From contig DKYS01000069.1 of the NCBI GenBank assembly GCA_002493395.1, positions 16,119-27,532 of the forward strand: a stretch of DNA of 11,414 nt, given 5' to 3'. The notes beneath the pieces were generated by a model. That model saw only the letters and a list, made by a program, of their open reading frames with translations. It ran no database searches and was not told the origin of the DNA. The DNA is from Turicibacter sp. UBA7094 (GTDB taxonomy: Bacteria > Bacillota_I > Bacilli_A > MOL361 > Turicibacteraceae). A program made the translations under genes and the position numbers. Of the stretch, positions 6,310 to 11,414 are shown in pieces; position 1 is the stretch's first letter, and each line of letters opens with the position of its first letter.

Positions 6310-6933
6310 ATGACGGAATATCCATTTTTACCATTACCTTATACTTACAATGCATTAGAGCCGATTTTAGATGCGAAGACGGTCGAAATCCACTATACAA
6401 AGCATCATAAGGCTTACCTAGATAAGCTCAACGTTTTAGTTAAACGATATCCTTCATTTTTTGAGGGGAAAAGTATTGAAGAGGTGTTAAGTCATCCTGA
6501 GGAAATCCCGGCTGATATTCGTCAAGAAGTGATTAATCAGGGGGGAGGATATGCGAATCATAACCTTTATTTTTATAGTTTATCACCAAATGGTGGGGGA
6601 GAACCTTTTGGAAAATTAGCGAAGGAAATTAAGCTTGCTTTTGGAAGCTTCGATCAATTAAAGCGATTGTTAGCCCAGGCAGCGACCAATCAATTTGGTT
6701 CGGGTTATGGGTGGCTAGTGCTTGATCAACATAAGAAGTTACGCGTTGTAAAGACACCAAATCAAAATTCACCATTAAGTGCAGGCTTTACACCGTTATT
6801 AAATCTTGATGTTTGGGAGCATGCATATTACTTGAAATATCAAAATCGGCGAGCAGATTATACAGAGGCCATTTTTGAAATTATTAACTGGGATGAAGTT
6901 GAGCGTCGCTTTGAGGAAGGGCTTCGTAAATAG
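6310..6933 (+). CDS. sodA: Superoxide dismutase, Mn-type (Fe/Mn family)
   Basis: Dismutates superoxide to peroxide and oxygen in the cytoplasm. 207 residues. The four metal ligands are His28 (EIHYTKHH), His84 (GGYANHNL), Asp167 and His171 (LDVWEHAYYLKY). Manganese preference is suggested by Gly79-Gly80 where iron enzymes carry the outer-sphere glutamine, and by Gln152 in PNQNSPL, the manganese-type position; cambialistic activity cannot be excluded. ATG 6310 has AGGGGG seven bases upstream. Single-gene unit with its own terminator. Its place between ispG and the PBP gene matches B. subtilis sodA. Its presence in a probably fermentative organism points to regular oxygen exposure, relevant to neighbouring iron-sulfur enzymes. 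Confidence 0.96.
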   Translation: MTEYPFLPLPYTYNALEPILDAKTVEIHYTKHHKAYLDKLNVLVKRYPSFFEGKSIEEVLSHPEEIPADIRQEVINQGGGYANHNLYFYSLSPNGGGEPFGKLAKEIKLAFGSFDQLKRLLAQAATNQFGSGYGWLVLDQHKKLRVVKTPNQNSPLSAGFTPLLNLDVWEHAYYLKYQNRRADYTEAIFEIINWDEVERRFEEGLRK

Positions 6934-6937
6934 GGCG

Positions 6938-6970
6938 AAAACTGGTTCAAATTTTTTTGAACCAGTTTTT
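6938..6970 (+). terminator. Intrinsic terminator of sodA
   Basis: 13-bp stem AAAACTGGTTCAA (6938-6950) / TTGAACCAGTTTT (6957-6969), T-rich loop, followed by a T run. Confidence 0.9.
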
Positions 6971-7027
6971 AATTTTTTTAGGAAGTAGGGTACACTATTA
7001 ATAATACGGGTGAATGAGGGAGCGTTC

Positions 7028-7159
7028 TTTGATTATTAGGAACCACAAAGGGTTATCAATCTGAGTAGGTAAAGTTTATCTGTTAACTTAACTTTTTTGA
7101 TTGCGAGAACCATTACGGGTCATTAATCTAAGTTTGCAAAGTTTATCGACTAACTAATC
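7028..7159 (+). repeat. Tandem 67-base repeat, candidate structured RNA upstream of the PBP gene
   Basis: Two imperfect copies, about 7028-7092 and 7095-7159. Over the aligned core 7040-7092 versus 7107-7159 there are 39 identities in 53 with no gap; conserved blocks are GAACCA, GGGT, AATCT, AAAGTTTATC and TAACT. Each copy can fold the same way: TTGAT (7029-7033) pairs with ATCAA (7055-7059) around an AACC/GGTT hairpin; in copy 2 TTGAT (7097-7101) pairs with ATTAA (7122-7126), the C-to-T change keeping a G-U pair. A second hairpin AAGTT/AACTT (7072-7089) is kept as AGTT/AACT in copy 2. There is no coding frame here. I do not recognise it as any riboswitch class; glycine, GEMM, mini-ykkC and T-box hallmarks are absent. 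It occupies the 395-base gap between sodA and the PBP gene. Confidence 0.55.
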
Positions 7160-7165
7160 CTCCTT

Positions 7166-7194
7166 GACTAGAGGGGAAGGTCCGAAGTCTTTTT
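7166..7194 (+). terminator. Terminator-like hairpin after the tandem repeat
   Basis: GACT (7166-7169) pairs with AGTC (7186-7189); inside, two possible G-A pairs and GGG (7173-7175) with TCC (7181-7183) extend the helix, and five T follow (7190-7194). TCCTC (7158-7162) can instead pair with GAGGG (7171-7175), so two exclusive folds are possible. Canonical pairing alone is short, so terminator function is uncertain. Confidence 0.35.
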
Positions 7195-7286
7195 GATAAA
7201 AAAGGGGATGTCTAGAAGAAAATAGCGGCTTATTAAAAAAATACCGAATCGACAATAACACCTATTTTTTTACACAAAAAATTCAA

Positions 7287-7313
7287 AAGACAGGTTTTTA
7301 AGTGTGATATAAT
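7287..7313 (+). promoter_or_regulatory. Extended -10 promoter of the PBP gene
   Basis: TGATATAAT (7305-7313) is a perfect extended -10. The best -35 is AAGACA (7287-7292) at a short 15-base spacing. Start predicted near 7320, 24 bases before the ATG. If this is the main promoter, the tandem repeat upstream belongs to a separate transcript. Confidence 0.65.
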
Positions 7314-7343
7314 AGGTGAGAAGTTAGCGTGGAAAGGTGCGGG

Positions 7344-9479
7344 ATGGACGTGGATAAGTTTTTGAAACTAATCAAGTCATTAGTTTTTAGAATACAAGTA
7401 TTAAAAGTCGTTTGTTTAGTGATGTTTGTTATCATTGCTTTCCGTTTATATGCGGTTCAAGTGAAGTATTCAGGTGAGTATCAAGCGTATGTTGATAAAA
7501 CCTCAACAGTGGCCCTTCAACGAAATGTTCCTCGGGGTGTCATCTATGACCGAAATATGTCCGTATTAGTGGATAATGAAGCCGTGAATACGATTACGTA
7601 TCAACGTTATGCGGATGTTAGCGAAGAAGAGATGCGAGAAGTGGCAGATAAATTAGCCGATTTAATCGAGGTAGATTTTAGTAAATTAACGTCGCGAGAC
7701 TTAAAGGATTTATATTTAGAAACGTTTGCGGAAGAGGCTGAAAATTTATATACAGAGGAGGAATTGAAAGAATACGATGATAAAACGTTGTATCAATTAC
7801 AATTGAGCCGAATAACGGATGAGATGTTAGCAAACCTCACGGATCATGATAAAGAGGCTCACGCTATTTTTATCAATATGAAAAAAGGGACGAATCAGAC
7901 GTCGAATATTGTTAAAAAGGGGGCAACGGAGGAAGAGGTTGCTGTCGTGAGTGAACATTTAGAATCGATGCCTGGGGTCAATACGGAGGTCGATTGGGAT
8001 CGAACTTATCCAAGTGTGGCTCAGTGGCACCCGATTTATGGACGGGTTTCAAGTTATGAACAAGGATTACCCGCCGTTTTATTAAATTATTATAAAGCCC
8101 ATGACTATCAGTCCAATGATCGCGTAGGATTATCACAACTGGAATTATATTATGAGCCTTTACTCGGAGGATATAAGTCACAGTATTTGTTAACGAACGA
8201 TGATGATACCTCAACCTATGATGAAATTTATGAAGGACAGCGAGGATATGAGTTAGTGTTAACGATTGATGCTGATTTGCAGGCAGCTGTTAATGAAATT
8301 GTCAAGGATGAACTTTTAAATGCGAAGAAAAACTCGTCGACAACTCAGTATTTACGAGAGGCCTATATTGTCATGACCAATCCAAATACGGGTGAAATAT
8401 TAGCCATGACAGGAAATATTATCGAATGGGACGACGAAGCGAAAGATTATGTCATTTATGATAATTCTTTAGGAACGTTTCAGAATTCATTCACGGTAGG
8501 GTCAGTGGTTAAAGGAGCTACGTTATTAACTGGATTCAAATACGGCGTGACTACACCAGGACAAGTCGTGAATGATAGTAAGATGTATTTTAAGGGAGGA
8601 CTTGAGAAAGGATCGTGGCAAACACTCGGTGCTGTTAATGATTTAACCGCCCTTCAAAAATCAAGTAACGTTTATTTCTTTGATCAGACCATTCGTTTCG
8701 GAGGATCATCTTATTCTCCTTATATGGCGTTAAATCTAGATTTAGATGTTTTTGATAAATATCGCTCAACATTTAATCAATTTGGATTAGGGGTCGCAAC
8801 TGGAATTGATTTGCCAAATGAATCAACGGGGCTAGTTGAGGCTCAACGAACATCAGGGAAATTGCTTGACTTTGCCATTGGACAAGCCGACCTTTATACC
8901 CCAATGCAACTCGTTCAATATGTCTCAACCATTGCCACAAGTGGGAAACGTTTTGCGCCAACCCTTGTTAAAGAAGTTTACCTCCCATCTAATGATGATG
9001 TAAGTGGTAAACAGTTGGTTAAAGGGTTTGAACCTAATTTATTAAATGTCGTGGAAATAGATCAACAATATTTTGATCGAGTTCATCAAGGGTTTATCAT
9101 GGCCTTGCAACAAAGTGGCGGAACTGGATATTCAACGTTTTATAAAGCGACTTATAACCCTGCTGGGAAAACAGGAACCGCGCAGGAATATGCACGTGAT
9201 GCAGAGGGAAGATATATCAAGGATGCGAATGGTGATTTTATAGATGTCCATAGCCGAACATTGATTGCCTATGCACCTGCTGATAAACCTGAGATTGCAA
9301 TTTCAGTTGTCGTTCCTCAATGTGAATTACCGTCTCAGTCGCACCCAATTTCGCTTCAAATTGGTGAACGCGCAATGCAAGCTTATTTTGACTTGAAAAA
9401 AGAACGATTAGCTGCTCAAAACGAGAACAGTGAGGGAAGTGGAGAAGAAACACCAACAGAAGGGACCCCAGTAGAATAG
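7344..9479 (+). CDS. pbpA: Class B penicillin-binding protein (PBP2/PbpA type transpeptidase)
   Basis: D,D-transpeptidase that cross-links peptidoglycan outside the membrane. 711 residues: cytoplasmic N-terminus, one transmembrane helix about 16-36, PBP dimer/pedestal domain from about 57 (NVPRGVIYDRN at 61-71) to 275, transpeptidase domain about 338-685. The three active-site motifs are intact: SVVK (Ser387 nucleophile, Lys390), SSN (440-442) and KTG (609-611). The tail (690-711) is Glu/Ser/Gly/Thr-rich and acidic; no PASTA domains. ATG 7344 follows AAAGGTG (7333-7339); the in-frame GTG 7329 adds five residues and would place that site within the gene. Position beside sodA matches B. subtilis pbpA (PBP2A, rod elongation), so an elongasome role is inferred from synteny, while a divisome role is not excluded. 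Own promoter; terminator-like hairpin follows. Confidence 0.92.
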   Translation: MDVDKFLKLIKSLVFRIQVLKVVCLVMFVIIAFRLYAVQVKYSGEYQAYVDKTSTVALQRNVPRGVIYDRNMSVLVDNEAVNTITYQRYADVSEEEMREVADKLADLIEVDFSKLTSRDLKDLYLETFAEEAENLYTEEELKEYDDKTLYQLQLSRITDEMLANLTDHDKEAHAIFINMKKGTNQTSNIVKKGATEEEVAVVSEHLESMPGVNTEVDWDRTYPSVAQWHPIYGRVSSYEQGLPAVLLNYYKAHDYQSNDRVGLSQLELYYEPLLGGYKSQYLLTNDDDTSTYDEIYEGQRGYELVLTIDADLQAAVNEIVKDELLNAKKNSSTTQYLREAYIVMTNPNTGEILAMTGNIIEWDDEAKDYVIYDNSLGTFQNSFTVGSVVKGATLLTGFKYGVTTPGQVVNDSKMYFKGGLEKGSWQTLGAVNDLTALQKSSNVYFFDQTIRFGGSSYSPYMALNLDLDVFDKYRSTFNQFGLGVATGIDLPNESTGLVEAQRTSGKLLDFAIGQADLYTPMQLVQYVSTIATSGKRFAPTLVKEVYLPSNDDVSGKQLVKGFEPNLLNVVEIDQQYFDRVHQGFIMALQQSGGTGYSTFYKATYNPAGKTGTAQEYARDAEGRYIKDANGDFIDVHSRTLIAYAPADKPEIAISVVVPQCELPSQSHPISLQIGERAMQAYFDLKKERLAAQNENSEGSGEETPTEGTPVE

Positions 9480-9515
9480 TAAAAAAATCACGAATGTTGT
9501 ATAAAGATTGATGAA

Positions 9516-9537
9516 AAACGCCATAATAAAGGCGTTT
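9516..9537 (+). terminator. Probable terminator of the PBP gene
   Basis: Perfect 7-bp stem AAACGCC (9516-9522) / GGCGTTT (9531-9537) with an 8-base loop. The T run is short (TTTGTT), so termination may be partial. Confidence 0.55.
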
Positions 9538-9616
9538 GTTCGGTTAAAGAAGCACAAAAACAGTCAACAGTTGGTAACTATTTTTAAATAAGGGATAAAT
9601 TACTTATAAATAGGAC

Positions 9617-9645
9617 TTGAGCTACCGATAAGCATTTGTTATAAT
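9617..9645 (+). promoter_or_regulatory. Upstream promoter P1 of rpmG
   Basis: TTGAGC (9617-9622), 17-base spacer ending in TGT, TATAAT (9640-9645), an extended -10 promoter. No gene other than rpmG follows it. Confidence 0.65.
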
Positions 9646-9665
9646 TTTTACACACGAGATTAAAC

Positions 9666-9710
9666 AACAAAGTGACAGGTTATAGTACAAAATGATAAAA
9701 AAACTTTGTT
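9666..9710 (+). repeat. Inverted repeat between the two rpmG promoters
   Basis: AACAAAGT (9666-9673) / ACTTTGTT (9703-9710), perfect, 29 bases apart; the right arm overlaps the -35 of P2 and is followed by more T. Could be a long-loop terminator-like hairpin in the P1 transcript or an operator over P2. Confidence 0.35.
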
Positions 9711-9734
9711 TTTTACGTTTATGCGTGCTATAAT
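9706..9734 (+). promoter_or_regulatory. Proximal promoter P2 of rpmG
   Basis: TTGTTT (9706-9711), 17-base spacer, TGC-TATAAT (9726-9734), extended -10. Predicted start near 9741, leaving a leader of about 25 bases. Confidence 0.75.
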
Positions 9735-9766
9735 GTAGAAGTTGTTATTAGAATGGAGGGATTTTA

Positions 9767-9916
9767 GTGCGAGTAAATCTTACATTAAAATGTACAGTTT
9801 GCGGTGAAGAAAATTACATTTCTAAAAAAAATAAACGTAATAACCCAGAACGTCTTGAGATGAATAAATACTGCCCACGTTGCCGTAAATCAACTGCTCA
9901 TCGCGAGAAAAAATAA
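9767..9916 (+). CDS. rpmG: Ribosomal protein bL33 (zinc-binding form)
   Basis: Component of the large ribosomal subunit near the E site. 49 residues starting at GTG 9767, with GGAGGG (9755-9760) six bases upstream. The protein begins MRVNLTLKCTVCGEENY and keeps both zinc-ribbon pairs, Cys9/Cys12 (CTVC) and Cys36/Cys39 (CPRC), so it is the zinc-containing form rather than the cysteine-free paralogue made under zinc starvation. It is basic, ending HREKK. Length is exactly that of the family. The gene is single, with two tandem promoters and a strong terminator, and its position after a PBP gene is common in Firmicutes. Function assignment is secure. Confidence 0.96.
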   Translation: MRVNLTLKCTVCGEENYISKKNKRNNPERLEMNKYCPRCRKSTAHREKK

Positions 9917-9934
9917 GGAGTCATCCTTTTTACT

Positions 9935-9962
9935 AATCCTGCCTTTTGGCAGGGTTTTTTTT
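9935..9962 (+). terminator. Intrinsic terminator of rpmG
   Basis: AATCCTGCC (9935-9943) pairs with GGCAGGGTT (9948-9956, one G-T pair), tetraloop TTTT, then a run of eight T (9955-9962). Confidence 0.93.
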
Positions 9963-10127
9963 ATGCCGCGGATAGAATAAAAAATTTAAATTTTAAATAA
10001 TATTCACCATTTTGTTTTTATTCATAAAAAGTTATAAGTTATAAGTAATTTTTATGGAATATTTTATTTCTATTTGTAAGAAAATAATAAAGAAAGCGTT
10101 TTTTATGCATTTTTTAGTGAATATTGT
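9963..10127. other. AT-rich non-coding region upstream of the ldh promoter
   Basis: No gene is seen. It holds A/T tracts (9980-10000) that could act as UP-element or curved DNA, a direct repeat of GTTATAA (10031-10037, 10038-10044), and the 9-base inverted pair AATATTCAC (starting about 9999) / GTGAATATT (10117-10125), whose right arm ends just before the ldh -35. Confidence 0.5.
10091..10104 (+). promoter_or_regulatory. cre-like site upstream of ldh
   Basis: AGAAAGCGTTTTTT matches 11 of 14 positions of the strong cre form TGAAAGCGTTTTCA. It lies 24 bases before the -35, a position used for CcpA activation of overflow-metabolism genes in Bacilli. Regulation is inferred. Confidence 0.35.
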
Positions 10128-10156
10128 TTGTGAAAAAATAAATCATAGTATATAAT
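10128..10156 (+). promoter_or_regulatory. Promoter of ldh
   Basis: TTGTGA (10128-10133), exactly 17 bases, TATAAT (10151-10156). The -35 resembles one half of a Rex box (TTGTGAAA), but the other half is not matched. Start near 10163 gives a leader of about 105 bases. Confidence 0.75.
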
Positions 10157-10218
10157 TAGAAATGAATTTGAGACACATTTGCATTTCATAAAAAAGTGAA
10201 GCTGTCGGAGTTCGCGAA

Positions 10219-10253
10219 AACATGACATACGAAGATATGTCAAAAAACATGTT
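10219..10253 (+). promoter_or_regulatory. Hairpin in the ldh leader just before the Shine-Dalgarno
   Basis: TGACATA (10223-10229) / TATGTCA (10236-10242), perfect 7 bp, loop CGAAGA; AACA (10219-10222) / TGTT (10250-10253) can close it across an A-rich bulge. It ends two bases before AGAGGTG (10256-10262). No T run follows, so it is not a terminator; it may stabilise the mRNA or affect translation. Confidence 0.5.
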
Positions 10254-10268
10254 GTAGAGGTGAAAGAA

Positions 10269-11213
10269 ATGAAAACAGGTGTAAGACGCGTTGCTTTAGT
10301 AGGAACAGGATTCGTAGGAATGAGTTTTGCTTATTCAATGCTAAACCAAGGCGGATTAGAAGAGTTCGTTTTAATCGACGTAAACAAAGAAAAAGCTGAA
10401 GGGGAAGCAATGGATTTAAGCCACGGGTTACCATTTGGACCACAAAAAATGGATATCTGGGCTGGAACATATGAAGATTGCCGTACAGCAGATATCGTTG
10501 TAATTACAGCTGGAGCTAACCAACAACCGGGGGAAACTCGTTTAGCTTTAGTTGAAAAAAATGCTAAAATCATGCGTGGAATCGTTCGTGAAATCATGAA
10601 ATCAGGATTCAACGGAATCTTATTAGTAGCAAGTAACCCAGTAGACGTATTAACTTACGTTGCATGGCAAGAATCAGGATTACCACGTCATCGTGTCATC
10701 GGATCAGGAACAACTTTAGATACAGCTCGTTTACGTTTTGAAATCGGGAAATACTTAAATGTTGACCCACGTAACGTTCACGGATATATCGTTGGTGAAC
10801 ACGGAGATACTGAGTTCCCATTATGGTCTCATACAACTGTTGGTGTTCAACCAATTATGGATGTTGTAGCTCAAAACCCTAAATTTAACCAAGAAGATTT
10901 AGAGCAAATTTACGTAAATGTTCGTGACGCTGCTTACCACATCATTGAACGTAAACGTGCAACTTATTACGGAATCGGTATGGCATTAGCTCGTATCGTT
11001 CGTGCCATCTTAGGTGATGAAAATAGCTGTTTATCAGTTTCAGCTTACTTAAATGGACAATACGGACAAAATGATGTATTCGTAGGAGTACCTGCCATTG
11101 TTAACCGTAACGGAATCCGTGAAGTATTCGAATTAAACATTACTGAAGAAGAACAAGCAAAATTAACAAAATCAGTTAATGTTTTAAAAGAAACATTAAA
11201 TACAGTTAAATAA
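10269..11213 (+). CDS. ldh: L-lactate dehydrogenase
   Basis: Reduces pyruvate to L-lactate and regenerates NAD+ in fermentation. 314 residues. Rossmann motif GTGFVG at 12-17; Asp37 (LIDVN) favours NAD. The mobile loop GANQQPGETR (82-91) has Gln85 where malate dehydrogenases have Arg, so lactate rather than malate activity is predicted. Asn123, Asp151, Arg154 and His178 (GEHGDTEFPLWS) complete the active site. Arg156 and His171 correspond to Arg173 and His188 of allosteric bacterial enzymes, so activation by fructose 1,6-bisphosphate is likely. ATG 10269 has AGAGGTG six bases upstream; GTG 10260 would overlap it. Codon use is strikingly uniform (TTA Leu, GGA Gly, CGT Arg), a sign of high expression. 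Single-gene unit with a strong promoter, long leader and terminator. Confidence 0.96.
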   Translation: MKTGVRRVALVGTGFVGMSFAYSMLNQGGLEEFVLIDVNKEKAEGEAMDLSHGLPFGPQKMDIWAGTYEDCRTADIVVITAGANQQPGETRLALVEKNAKIMRGIVREIMKSGFNGILLVASNPVDVLTYVAWQESGLPRHRVIGSGTTLDTARLRFEIGKYLNVDPRNVHGYIVGEHGDTEFPLWSHTTVGVQPIMDVVAQNPKFNQEDLEQIYVNVRDAAYHIIERKRATYYGIGMALARIVRAILGDENSCLSVSAYLNGQYGQNDVFVGVPAIVNRNGIREVFELNITEEEQAKLTKSVNVLKETLNTVK

Positions 11214-11221
11214 TTTTTGAA

Positions 11222-11260
11222 AAAAAGCACCGGACTCTGACACGGTGCTTTTTATTTTTT
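11222..11260 (+). terminator. Intrinsic terminator of ldh
   Basis: AAAAAGCACCG (11222-11232) pairs with CGGTGCTTTTT (11243-11253), 10-base loop, T-rich tail to 11260. Confidence 0.93.
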
Positions 11261-11301
11261 TAATATGTAACGGGTTTGGTGATTTTTAAAGGGTTTACAT
11301 C

Positions 11302-11330
11302 TTTTTATTGGGAAGACTTTGTGATAAAAT
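11302..11330 (+). promoter_or_regulatory. Candidate promoter for the gene beyond the right edge
   Basis: TGATAAAAT (11322-11330) is an extended -10 with TAAAAT 5 of 6; the -35 at 11302-11307 (TTTTTA) is poor. A leader of about 75 bases would follow. Confidence 0.45.
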
Positions 11331-11400
11331 GAATACGAAGAAATTTTATTAAGTATGAAGTAAGTGATATAGGAAGATATTTAATTCTATGAAGCGGGAT

Positions 11401-11407
11401 AAGGAGG
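11401..11407 (+). promoter_or_regulatory. Shine-Dalgarno of a gene starting at or just past the window end
   Basis: AAGGAGG is a perfect anti-16S match. An optimal start would fall at about 11415, one base beyond the window; the terminal TTG (11412-11414) is a less well spaced alternative. The gene itself is not visible. Confidence 0.7.
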
Positions 11408-11414
11408 AGTTTTG

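Noticed and set aside
7028..7159. Known riboswitch classes (glycine, GEMM, mini-ykkC, T-box)
   Set aside because: Their hallmark sequences, such as the T-box AGGGTGG segment or ACGR loops, are not present.
7208..7225. AAAGGGG next to ATG opening a 5-codon frame
   Set aside because: Too short and spacing between purine run and ATG is too small.
7978..9456. Minus-strand frames of 62-78 codons inside the PBP gene
   Set aside because: Shadows of a well-supported coding frame; compositionally odd and without initiation signals.
10128..10145. Full Rex operator at the ldh -35
   Set aside because: Only the left half TTGTGAAA fits; the right half does not give the expected TTCACAA.
10240..11230. 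Minus-strand frames of 61-93 codons across ldh
   Set aside because: Shadows of ldh, produced by its biased codon use.

Overview
The window is a low-GC Firmicutes chromosomal segment, probably from the Bacilli/Erysipelotrichia side and possibly Turicibacter-like. The genus is an inference only. Base composition is AT-rich, ribosome binding sites are strong AGGAGG/GAGGTG types, promoters are sigma-A-like (several with extended -10 TGnTATAAT), and intrinsic terminators are clear. The order ispH, cshB, nfo, DUF2624-like, ispG, sodA, class B PBP, rpmG matches, in condensed form, the Bacillus subtilis yqfP-yqfR-yqfS-yqfT...yqfY...sodA...pbpA...rpmG backbone. No phage, transposon, CRISPR, tRNA or rRNA was seen.

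Layout. 1-249 is the 3' end of an unrecognised gene with its terminator. 413-1109 holds an M15 metallopeptidase gene preceded by an intrinsic terminator that overlaps a possible leader peptide. 1133-2074 (-) is ispH, sharing a bidirectional terminator with the peptidase gene. A divergent promoter region leads to cshB and nfo (2276-4501, +), a DEAD-box RNA helicase and endonuclease IV operon. A small DUF2624-like gene (4527-4793, -) converges on nfo. ispG (5093-6181, -) diverges from sodA (6310-6933, +). A 395-base gap follows, carrying a tandem 67-base repeat and a terminator-like hairpin, then a 711-residue class B penicillin-binding protein (7344-9479). rpmG (9767-9916, a zinc-type L33 gene of 49 codons) has two tandem promoters. 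L-lactate dehydrogenase (10269-11213) has a long leader and a cre-like box. The last 150 bases carry a promoter and Shine-Dalgarno for a gene starting at or just past the right edge.

Functionally this is mostly housekeeping. ispG and ispH are the last two steps of the MEP isoprenoid pathway, which supplies undecaprenyl carrier for the wall synthesis in which the PBP acts. Both are oxygen-sensitive [4Fe-4S] enzymes, and a Mn-type superoxide dismutase gene lies beside ispG. Nfo repairs abasic and oxidative DNA lesions, CshB remodels RNA, and Ldh regenerates NAD+ in fermentation. The parts least explained by known families are non-coding: the tandem repeat with terminator-like hairpin before the PBP gene, and the leader-ORF/terminator overlap before the M15 peptidase gene.
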